This document shows positions 12,314 to 16,964 of a stretch of DNA of 30,302 nucleotides, in pieces. Both the position numbers and the translations under genes were made by a program. Below the pieces are notes generated by a model. That model made no database searches and was not told the DNA's origin. It worked only from the letters and a program-made list of their open reading frames with translations. The stretch spans positions 1-30,302 of IMG/VR virus record IMGVR_UViG_3300032287_002032. One strand, 5' to 3'. Position 1 is the stretch's first letter, and the number at the start of each line of letters is the position of its first letter. Source of the stretch: a virus.

Positions 12314-12335
12314 ATTTTACCACGGGGGTCTGACA
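12314..12335 (-). promoter_or_regulatory. TGTCAG-N10-TAAAAT promoter (CCCC class)
   Basis: Minus strand TGTCAG (12335-12330), spacer ACCCCCGTGG, TAAAAT (12319-12314). The CRP palindrome of repeat D is centred about 85 bp upstream of the inferred start, the same distance as in repeat C. Confidence 0.65.
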
Positions 12336-12382
12336 TTTATCTACCTACTAGCCAGTAATTCCAAATATTGAGACGCTCAGCC

Positions 12383-12517
12383 TATGTGATAGTAATCACA
12401 AAATCTCGGGCGTGTCGTGCTTGCAAAACCTGGGGGTTGTGGATAACCCCCGTAACCCTGTGGATAACTCCCGCAAGTACTTGCGGGCCAGCTTGACATT
12501 GTCAAGCCGACACGCCG
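12383..12517. repeat. Regulatory repeat D (CRP box + paired DnaA boxes)
   Basis: Holds TGTGATAGTAATCACA (12385-12400), GGCGTGTCG (12409-12417), DnaA boxes at 12438-12446 and 12459-12467 (same strand, 21 bp apart), a perfect CCCGCAAG-TA-CTTGCGGG hairpin, a GCTTGACA-T-TGTCAAGC palindrome (about 12492-12508), and CGACACGCC (12508-12516) pairing with GGCGTGTCG. The most elaborate copy of the four. Confidence 0.8.
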
Positions 12518-12522
12518 TTAGG

Positions 12523-12642
12523 CTAGTGTGAGTTAGCCCACTCTCTAAAGTCCGCTACGATCTCACGCCACATCATGCGCCCCATAATAAGGGCGGGAAC
12601 GATAAGGGCTAACTGTACTAGTGTAGTTAGTAGTCTATTCAC
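12523..12642 (-). CDS. 39-residue single-TM protein, GTG start
   Basis: Begins (M)NRLLTTLVQLALIVPALIMG, one membrane helix, then a soluble WREIVADFREW segment. The GTG has GAGGAATAAATA upstream and overlaps the previous stop by one base. Preceded by AACGAAAG. The promoter is inside the previous gene. Confidence 0.6.
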   Translation of the reverse strand: MNRLLTTLVQLALIVPALIMGRMMWREIVADFREWANSH

Positions 12643-12782
12643 TATTTATTCCTCTTTCGTTTAATTACTTTATAAATTATAACACCTACCACCGACAAGA
12701 TAAGACATGCCCATGATAGAGATACATAAAGGAAATCCCCTAGGTCAAGCATTAGCCCGTATTCGTTTAGTTCGATAGTCAT
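12642..12782 (-). CDS. 46-residue single-TM protein
   Basis: Begins MTIELNEYGLMLDLGDFLYVS, then a hydrophobic helix (about residues 19-38) and a basic tail KVIKRKRNK, giving an N-out, C-in type pattern. GGAGGGCTAATAC gives a strong ribosome binding site. Its 3' coding region contains a TGTCAG-type promoter for the next membrane peptide, so two small membrane proteins are linked. Confidence 0.65.
   Translation of the reverse strand: MTIELNEYGLMLDLGDFLYVSLSWACLILSVVGVIIYKVIKRKRNK
12676..12697 (-). promoter_or_regulatory. Variant TGTCGG-N10-TATAAT promoter in a coding region
   Basis: Minus strand TGTCGG (12697-12692), 10 bp, TATAAT (12681-12676), read as codons of the 46-residue membrane protein. 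The spacing is kept despite coding constraint. Confidence 0.55.
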
Positions 12783-12785
12783 GTA

Positions 12786-12968
12786 TTAGCCCTCCCATGT
12801 AAGTGAGTATAGTTTTGCTAGTTCGTCTGTATCTTCATCATTAAACTCATCTAGTGGAGGTTGTTCCTCATCTACCTCATCAAGGTATGTGTATGCGTCT
12901 GCGACATCTTCTTGGATAGTATCCCATTTAGATACGCTGTTAGTTTCGTATGAGTATGCGTATGACAT
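12786..12968 (-). CDS. 60-residue very acidic protein
   Basis: Begins MSYAYSYETNSVSKWDTIQED and has a Tyr-rich start and a long Asp/Glu-rich middle (DEVDEEQPPLDEFNDEDTDEL). Net charge is strongly negative, like DNA mimics or inhibitors, but there is no direct evidence. Overlaps upstream by TAATG. Confidence 0.7.
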   Translation of the reverse strand: MSYAYSYETNSVSKWDTIQEDVADAYTYLDEVDEEQPPLDEFNDEDTDELAKLYSLTWEG

Positions 12969-13081
12969 TATTTATTCATCTCCTTAGCAATAGCGTTTGA
13001 TTTAGTTAGTGCCTCTAGCGCTACGGCTAGAGAGGCAAGGCGTTGCGCCTCTACCATTTGCTTGTATTCATCTAGTGTCAT
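12968..13081 (-). CDS. 37-residue helical mini-protein
   Basis: Begins MTLDEYKQMVEAQRLASLAVA and ends with KEMNK: one long amphipathic helix. Supported by TAATG overlaps at both ends and a GCGAAAGGTAG sequence upstream. Unknown. Confidence 0.55.
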   Translation of the reverse strand: MTLDEYKQMVEAQRLASLAVALEALTKSNAIAKEMNK

Positions 13082-13230
13082 TATTTAGTTTCTACCTTTC
13101 GCATGTGTGCTACTACATTTTTAGAAATCTTTTGTAAATCTTTAACTGTCTTAGTCATCTCATCTACGCTATTAGCGGTTTGGTATCCGAGGAATTGTGA
13201 GCCGTCCCAGATTGTGTATGTGATTGTCAT
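13081..13230 (-). CDS. 49-residue phage protein
   Basis: Begins MTITYTIWDGSQFLGYQTANS: a beta hairpin followed by a basic helix. AACGAAAGAAGAACAGTAA precedes the ATG. First gene of the unit driven by the 13266 promoter. Confidence 0.65.
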   Translation of the reverse strand: MTITYTIWDGSQFLGYQTANSVDEMTKTVKDLQKISKNVVAHMRKVETK

Positions 13231-13265
13231 TTACTGTTCTTCTTTCGTTAGTTGGTTATAATGGA

Positions 13266-13287
13266 ATTGTAGCCTATTGGACTGACA
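13266..13287 (-). promoter_or_regulatory. TGTCAG-N10-TACAAT promoter
   Basis: Minus strand TGTCAG (13287-13282), spacer TCCAATAGGC, TACAAT (13271-13266). A perfect CRP box, TGTGATACTAGTCACA (13316-13331), is centred about 65 bp upstream of the inferred start and overlaps the stop codon of the preceding gene. Confidence 0.7.
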
Positions 13288-13315
13288 TTATCAAGGTGAC
13301 ACGCACCATGTGGCA

Positions 13316-13331
13316 TGTGATACTAGTCACA
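13316..13331. promoter_or_regulatory. Perfect CRP/GlxR-type palindrome
   Basis: TGTGATACTAGTCACA. It lies over the end of the 58-residue gene, so the palindrome is kept within coding and stop sequence. Confidence 0.65.
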
Positions 13332-13499
13332 CTCTCCGCATGGGCATTGAGGAAACTCTCGTTCTTGCTTAATGCGGTTAGCGAGTTGCTCAACCTTCAT
13401 GTATGTATCGAATGAGGCACCTCTAAAGGATACACACTCTCCGTCTGCTATCATGTGAGCAGCCTTAGCAATCTTTTGTTCTAATGTTAGTGAAGTCAT
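13323..13499 (-). CDS. 58-residue protein with C-terminal Cys cluster
   Basis: Begins MTSLTLEQKIAKAAHMIADGE, helical, and ends QCPCGECD, a likely zinc or metal knuckle at the very C-terminus. AACGAAAGGAAGTTAAA precedes the ATG. It is the first leftward gene next to the divergent region. Function unknown. Confidence 0.7.
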   Translation of the reverse strand: MTSLTLEQKIAKAAHMIADGECVSFRGASFDTYMKVEQLANRIKQEREFPQCPCGECD

Positions 13500-13532
13500 T
13501 TTAACTTCCTTTCGTTTGTTTGTTATACCTTA

Positions 13533-13554
13533 AGCATAGCAGGGGGGTCTGACA
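13533..13554 (-). promoter_or_regulatory. TGTCAG-N10-TATGCT promoter (CCCC class)
   Basis: Minus strand TGTCAG (13554-13549), spacer ACCCCCCTGC (identical to the 9237 promoter), TATGCT (13538-13533). Rightmost member of the family. Confidence 0.65.
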
Positions 13555-13588
13555 AATAGCAACTTATAAATGGGTATAATTCGGACAT

Positions 13589-13604
13589 TGTGAGGTAAGT
13601 CACA
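13589..13604. promoter_or_regulatory. Perfect CRP/GlxR-type palindrome
   Basis: TGTGAGGTAAGTCACA, centred about 70 bp upstream of the inferred leftward start near 13526. Confidence 0.65.
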
Positions 13605-13613
13605 AAATAATCG

Positions 13614-13629
13614 TGTGAGATACATCACA
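13614..13629. promoter_or_regulatory. Second perfect CRP/GlxR-type palindrome
   Basis: TGTGAGATACATCACA, starting 25 bp from the previous one. Tandem sites suggest cooperative binding at the head of the leftward block. Confidence 0.65.
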
Positions 13630-13803
13630 AAACACCCTAAAACATGGGCGCACTATCCCAAATGTCCGTTTTGCCTAAATTGTGTATCATACATGTAAAA
13701 AATATATTAACATTTTCTTAAATCTGAAAAAGCAGTCAACTAGAATATATGGCGGGGAATATGGTAAGATACTACTTGATCAACATAGCTGTTATATAAG
13801 CTA

Positions 13804-13833
13804 TTGACTTTGGTAAAAGTAAAATGCTACACT
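13804..13833 (+). promoter_or_regulatory. Rightward promoter
   Basis: TTGACT (13804-13809), 18 bp, TACACT (13828-13833). A canonical vegetative promoter facing the small genes at 14031 and the tRNA. Confidence 0.6.
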
Positions 13834-14030
13834 TAGTTTGCTTTGTGGGGGGCTTACCCTGAAACTCAATATGTACCAGATAACATCTGTGGATATATGT
13901 TCCAGGAATTGCTTTCTCTATCTTTCCAAAAAGAAAAAATTTGGGGGGTAGGGGGGCTTTCCTAAAATCTAATATCCCCAGATAAATCTATAAAACAAGA
14001 TAAAGAATATAAGACAAATAGGTGATAGAT

Positions 14031-14138
14031 GTGTGTAGAGAATGTGGAAGCTGTACAAAGCAACATACTAGAACGATAGATGACTCTATGGATGAAACTA
14101 TAGATTTACTTTTTAAAAAAACGGGGATAGAACAGTGA
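14031..14138 (+). CDS. 35-residue Cys-containing protein, GTG start
   Basis: Begins (M)CRECGSCTKQHTRTIDDSMDE, with CxxCxxC near the start and an acidic middle. AGGTGAT lies 4-5 nt upstream of the GTG. Its TGA overlaps the GTG of the following gene. It joins the many zinc mini-proteins of the window. Short, so moderate confidence. Confidence 0.5.
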   Translation: MCRECGSCTKQHTRTIDDSMDETIDLLFKKTGIEQ

Positions 14139-14212
14139 AACTTCTTTTGGCTATAGCCATAGTAACTGTAATGACTTTTATCCTTGGTATTATATATCAG
14201 ATAATAGGCTAA
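14135..14212 (+). CDS. 25-residue membrane peptide, GTG start
   Basis: (M)KLLLAIAIVTVMTFILGII-YQIIG: essentially one membrane helix. The GTG overlaps the previous stop (GTGA). Could be a lysis-related or regulatory membrane peptide, but size alone makes it uncertain. Confidence 0.45.
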   Translation: MKLLLAIAIVTVMTFILGIIYQIIG

Positions 14213-14217
14213 TATGA

Positions 14218-14292
14218 GGGCCTATAGCTTAATCTGGTTAAAGCAATTGTCTTATATGCAATCGACTTTGGGTTCAAATCCCAATAGGCCTA
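14218..14292 (+). tRNA. tRNA-Ile (TAT)
   Basis: A 75-nt cloverleaf: acceptor GGGCCTA with TAGGCCT (a G-U end pair), D arm GCTT...AAGC, anticodon arm ATTGT-CTTATAT-GCAAT with anticodon TAT at 14253-14255, and a perfect T stem TTGGG/CCCAA. No encoded CCA. It reads AUA codons, which are frequent in the neighbouring genes but usually rare in actinobacterial hosts. Confidence 0.85.
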
Positions 14293-14306
14293 CAAAGGAG
14301 TAGAAT

Positions 14307-14411
14307 ATGGATCAAGTAAGAGTGCCAGATGAATGGCCAAGAAAAAAGAAGATCAGATTTATTGCTTTGTGCTTCTTTGCTCTAGCTATCTTCCTATTTT
14401 TTAATATATAG
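14307..14411 (+). CDS. 34-residue single-TM protein
   Basis: Begins MDQVRVPDEWPRKKKIRFIA, a charged basic stretch followed by one Phe-rich membrane helix (FIALCFFALAIFLFF) to the C-terminus: an N-in tail-anchored type. AAAGGAG lies 6 nt upstream. Probably a small membrane effector; function unknown. Confidence 0.6.
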   Translation: MDQVRVPDEWPRKKKIRFIALCFFALAIFLFFNI

Positions 14412-14417
14412 ATTCCC

Positions 14418-14446
14418 TTGGTTTCACGTGAAACATAGAGTATAAT
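14418..14446 (+). promoter_or_regulatory. Leaderless promoter overlapping parS
   Basis: TTGGTT (14418-14423), 17 bp, TATAAT (14441-14446), with the ATG 6 nt later. The parS palindrome covers the -35 end and spacer, so a bound ParB would compete with RNA polymerase. Confidence 0.7.
14420..14435. promoter_or_regulatory. parS-like centromere site
   Basis: GGTTTCACGTGAAACA matches the nearly universal chromosomal parS TGTTTCACGTGAAACA at 15 of 16 positions, including the whole 14-bp palindrome. ParB binds parS and loads as a clamp for chromosome segregation. No parA or parB is in this window, so host ParB or a ParB elsewhere on the phage would be the reader. Confidence 0.8.
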
Positions 14447-14452
14447 ATTACT

Positions 14453-14596
14453 ATGCTAGCCTATGATGTTCCTCTTTCCGCCCTCCTTTTTATCGTATAT
14501 GCTGGTGTACCAGCAGAAAATAATATAGGGCCTACTGAGGAGCAATTGGACGAGTATATAGCAATGTTAAAAAGAATACAGGATTATGGTCTCTAA
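14453..14596 (+). CDS. 47-residue protein behind parS promoter
   Basis: Begins MLAYDVPLSALLFIVYAGVPA: a short hydrophobic stretch, then an acidic helix (TEEQLDEYIAMLKRI). Leaderless-type start 6 nt after TATAAT. The parS overlap suggests regulation by ParB. No family recognised. Confidence 0.6.
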   Translation: MLAYDVPLSALLFIVYAGVPAENNIGPTEEQLDEYIAMLKRIQDYGL

Positions 14597-14628
14597 TTTT
14601 CGGCTCACTTTTCGCCGCACTTTAGAAA

Positions 14629-14657
14629 TTGTATCTGTGTAAATACTACGGTATAAT
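14629..14657 (+). promoter_or_regulatory. Rightward promoter
   Basis: TTGTAT (14629-14634), 17 bp, TATAAT (14652-14657), followed by a roughly 25-nt leader with AAAGGAG. Drives the 92-residue gene and its partner. Confidence 0.65.
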
Positions 14658-14689
14658 GTACTTATTCTTAAATTTAAAGGAGATACACA

Positions 14690-14968
14690 ATGAGATTTTT
14701 TAACACACTCGATGCAGATAAAGTTCAAGCAATTTGGAAGAAATTTGATATTTCATTAATTGCAGAATTCAAAGCAGCAAACGAGTCAATGTCTGAATCA
14801 GATATAGACGAAGCAATTAAAGATGGAAAGTTAACAGTTGCAGCTCAGGAAAATTTAGGCACTGAAGATTTAGATGCAAAGATGAAAGAGTTAGAAGATC
14901 GCCTAGTTGCAGAATTTGGAACCGAAGAAGATCTTGCAGAATTTGAAGCATGGAAGGCAGCAAACTAA
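14690..14968 (+). CDS. 92-residue acidic helical protein
   Basis: Begins MRFFNTLDADKVQAIWKKFDISL and is nearly all helix, acidic and rich in Ala/Glu. A perfect AAAGGAG lies 8 nt upstream. Overlaps the next gene by TAATG. No catalytic motif. Might be a scaffold-like or adaptor protein, but that is only a guess from composition. Confidence 0.8.
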   Translation: MRFFNTLDADKVQAIWKKFDISLIAEFKAANESMSESDIDEAIKDGKLTVAAQENLGTEDLDAKMKELEDRLVAEFGTEEDLAEFEAWKAAN

Positions 14969-15519
14969 TGGGAATCTTAGACGACGTAACTCACGCTGGA
15001 GATCAGCCAGAAATTGTATTGCCAGTGTCCGCAGTAGAAAAAATTGTTTTTCTTGATATGGTAGAAGCAGATGTAGCTGCACTTAAAGATTGGCTTAACT
15101 CTGCTGAAGATGAAGACAAGCATGTTGAGGTTGATGGAAATGTAACTAAAACTGTTTATTCTCATTCAAGATTTTTAGTAAAACCTATTTTTGTAGAAAC
15201 CAGAACAAAACTGGCAGAGCTTTTTGAAACAAAAAATGGTTCCTTTCCAACAGTAAGCAAATATTATACAATTGCTTACTCTAACTCTGAGCCATTTACA
15301 TATGCAAATAGTGTTTTTTATTCATCAGAGGTAGTCGATGATAGCGACGAGCAGTATAAGCTTTTTATTGTGCTAGAAGGAAGTTTAAAAACTAGTACTG
15401 TTTTAGATAAAACTCTTGTTGCAAACGAAGCGTATTGCATGCTTACAAATCCTTTTACCGAAGAGATATCAAATTCAGGAGAAGAAGATTCTCTTATTTT
15501 GTGCGTTACCCTATCTTAA
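14968..15519 (+). CDS. Possible cupin-like protein
   Basis: 183 residues, beginning MGILDDVTHAGDQPEIVLPVSA. The C-terminal half (about 105-183) is strand-rich, with KLFIVLEGSLKTS, a short turn, then VLDKTLVANEAYCMLT and ISNSGEEDSLILCVTL. This is the rhythm of a small cupin barrel but with no clear His metal ligands. I set the start at the TAATG overlap with the gene before. Unknown role. Confidence 0.7.
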   Translation: MGILDDVTHAGDQPEIVLPVSAVEKIVFLDMVEADVAALKDWLNSAEDEDKHVEVDGNVTKTVYSHSRFLVKPIFVETRTKLAELFETKNGSFPTVSKYYTIAYSNSEPFTYANSVFYSSEVVDDSDEQYKLFIVLEGSLKTSTVLDKTLVANEAYCMLTNPFTEEISNSGEEDSLILCVTLS

Positions 15520-15525
15520 CAAAAA

Positions 15526-16194
15526 TTAATTAGGGAAAAATTTAGGTGGCTTGTAAAAGTTAGGTACTTTTATAAACCCTGGAAGAACATATCTCATAGG
15601 TCCTGCTGTTACAAACCTTACGCCATGTTCCCATTCGGGATCTCCACCAAACAATAAAAGATCGCCAGGCTCTGGAGTCATTTCAAAATCTTTATGAGTC
15701 CAAAAAATTTCACCACCATTGTAGTCATTGTTTATATAAATAACCGCAGCGTGTTCGACTGAGCCATCTGTGTTTTGATCATGATGAGAGACCAACTGGG
15801 TTCCATCGTACATTCTTTGAATAAAATAAAAACCACTCAACTGTAAATCCTCTTTAGTTTTTTCAAGAACTTCGTTAAATCTTTTATCTACTCTTCTATG
15901 GATTTCTGAATTTATAAAAGAAAGATTTTTATCGTTCCAATTAGATGTTATTTCGTACAGACCTTCTTTAACTAGATTATCTACGTCTTCTCTTCCAAAT
16001 TTATGTTTACAAAAAATTTTTAACTGATCCATATACCATACATCCCACTCTTCTTCCGTGGTGTTTTCAATAATATCTTTATACTCCTGAATTTCTCCTG
16101 GTGTTATAAAATTTTTAACAACAAGTAGTCCTTCAATAGGAGTTTCTATTGTATATCCGCTTTCTTCAAATTCTTTTTTCATCCAAGTAGTCAT
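15526..16194 (-). CDS. 2OG-Fe(II) oxygenase
   Basis: A 222-residue 2-oxoglutarate and Fe(II)-dependent oxygenase of the prolyl 4-hydroxylase-like group. Iron ligands are H137-x-D139 (in SHHDQNTDG) and H190 (WEHGVRF), and R201 (GPMRYVLPGF) is placed to bind 2-oxoglutarate. GGEIFW and PEPGDLLLFGG are the usual core strands. Such phage enzymes hydroxylate proteins, nucleic acid or small molecules; the substrate here is unknown. The ATG lies 6 nt after TATAAT, suggesting a leaderless start. Ends 7 bp from the convergent gene. Confidence 0.85.
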   Translation of the reverse strand: MTTWMKKEFEESGYTIETPIEGLLVVKNFITPGEIQEYKDIIENTTEEEWDVWYMDQLKIFCKHKFGREDVDNLVKEGLYEITSNWNDKNLSFINSEIHRRVDKRFNEVLEKTKEDLQLSGFYFIQRMYDGTQLVSHHDQNTDGSVEHAAVIYINNDYNGGEIFWTHKDFEMTPEPGDLLLFGGDPEWEHGVRFVTAGPMRYVLPGFIKVPNFYKPPKFFPN

Positions 16195-16200
16195 AGTATT

Positions 16201-16206
16201 ATTATA
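16201..16206 (-). promoter_or_regulatory. Extended -10 for leaderless oxygenase mRNA
   Basis: Minus strand AATGATATAAT: TG-N plus a perfect TATAAT, 6 nt before the ATG at 16194. No strong -35 is seen. Located between two genes only 12 bp apart. Confidence 0.45.
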
Positions 16207-16839
16207 TCATTTCTTCCATATAATAGCTTGGCCAGTAGGAAGCTCAAGTATGTTGTGGATTTCAAAAGAGTCATTAACAGCTTTTCTGGCACCTTCTGTT
16301 TTATAGGATCCATAATCATCACATATTAATACTCCACCAGAAACTATTTTAGGCCAAAAATATTCTATTGATTCTTTTGTGGGTTCATATAAGTCTACAT
16401 CTACATGTACAAATGAGTATGTCTTGTCTTCTATATCTTTGAAGACTTCTGGGATCCACCCCTTTTTTAATTCTACATTTTTGTATCTTGAAAGGTTGTT
16501 TTTTGCCCACGCCATTTCAGATTTTAACTTTACTGTTTTAAAATATTCTGTATCAAACTCGCCTGGCTCGGAAACACCTTCCCAAGAATCAATTCCAAGA
16601 AAAGATTTATTGCAATACTCTGCGGTGAAAAACATTGTCATTCCCGCATAGACACCAGTTTCAGCAAAGCTTAAATTAGGATTTACTACAGATTGATGCT
16701 TTGCTAATTGTCTAAGTATGTATATTCTTGCGTATAATGCATTATCCATTACATTGTTTATGTTACATATTAAATTAAAATCATTATGTAGTTTTACAAA
16801 TTCTTCATCTTCTATCCATCTGCTTAAATACGAGTCCAT
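16207..16839 (-). CDS. TylF/MycF-type SAM methyltransferase
   Basis: A 210-residue class I methyltransferase. The SAM-binding strand reads FAETGVYAGMT (58-68), GIDSWEG (82-88) follows, and VHVDVDLYEPTKESIEYFWPKI (144 on) with SGGVLICDDYGS is the signature of TylF/MycF macrocin O-methyltransferases, which need Mg2+ bound by such Asp residues. Family members methylate sugars, so a glycan is a reasonable but unproved substrate. AAGGGG precedes the ATG. A terminator hairpin sits directly upstream. Next to the oxygenase, suggesting a joint modification role. Confidence 0.85.
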   Translation of the reverse strand: MDSYLSRWIEDEEFVKLHNDFNLICNINNVMDNALYARIYILRQLAKHQSVVNPNLSFAETGVYAGMTMFFTAEYCNKSFLGIDSWEGVSEPGEFDTEYFKTVKLKSEMAWAKNNLSRYKNVELKKGWIPEVFKDIEDKTYSFVHVDVDLYEPTKESIEYFWPKIVSGGVLICDDYGSYKTEGARKAVNDSFEIHNILELPTGQAIIWKK

Positions 16840-16852
16840 TTTGCCCCTTAAA

Positions 16853-16922
16853 CAAAAAACCCTAAAGGAGGCGGATCCTTTAGGGTATTTGTTGCGTTAT
16901 ATCCGCATAGTGTAATTAATAT
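16853..16922 (-). ncRNA. Short terminated leader or small RNA
   Basis: Promoter at 16929 and terminator at 16854 define a transcript of about 70 nt directly before the methyltransferase gene. The leader contains GCGGAT, which can pair with ATCCGC in the terminator loop region, and a four-codon reading ATG CGG ATA TAA. It may act as an attenuator for the gene downstream or as a free small RNA. Confidence 0.45.
16854..16886 (-). terminator. Intrinsic terminator before methyltransferase
   Basis: Minus strand ACCCTAAAGGA with an 11-bp perfect partner, a 6-nt loop, followed by TTTTTT. It lies only about 15 nt before the methyltransferase start, so it either ends an upstream transcript or attenuates this gene. 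Confidence 0.8.
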
Positions 16923-16926
16923 CACA
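16911..16926. promoter_or_regulatory. CRP-like box at the start site
   Basis: TGTAATTAATATCACA, one mismatch from TGTGA-N6-TCACA, overlapping the inferred start near 16922. Placement at +1 suggests repression. Confidence 0.45.
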
Positions 16927-16928
16927 CA

Positions 16929-16957
16929 CTTATATTGTATTACATGTTTTTTGACAA
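16929..16957 (-). promoter_or_regulatory. Leftward promoter of the leader RNA
   Basis: Minus strand TTGTCA (16957-16952), 17 bp, TATAAG (16934-16929). Canonical spacing. The -35 shares TTGTCA with the promoter at 86. Confidence 0.65.
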
Positions 16958-16964
16958 AGCAATA

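Larger units (their letters stand above)
13555..14030. other. Divergent control region, no clear gene
   Basis: The leftward and rightward blocks separate here. It holds two perfect CRP-type palindromes, a TGTATCATACATG palindrome near 13684, one rightward promoter (13804), a near-DnaA box TGTGGATAT (13888) and two G6 runs near 13945-13957. Short readings such as MAGNMVRYYLINIAVI (from 13751) and MYQITSVDICSRN (from 13871) lack ribosome binding sites. About 190 nt between promoter and first gene would be an unusually long leader. Confidence 0.55.

Noticed and set aside
8335-12517. L5-type stoperators
   Set aside because: TGTCAG/TGTCAAG wording is loosely like mycobacteriophage stoperators, but those are scattered transcription roadblocks; here the motif is fixed at 10 bp from -10 boxes.
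13751-13950. Short rightward readings before 14031
   Set aside because: Readings of 16 and 26 codons lack ribosome binding sites and conserved features; left as possible leader peptides only.
13940-13965. G-quadruplex from two G6 runs
   Set aside because: Only two adjacent G runs are close enough; four are needed, and the other G run is about 100 nt away.
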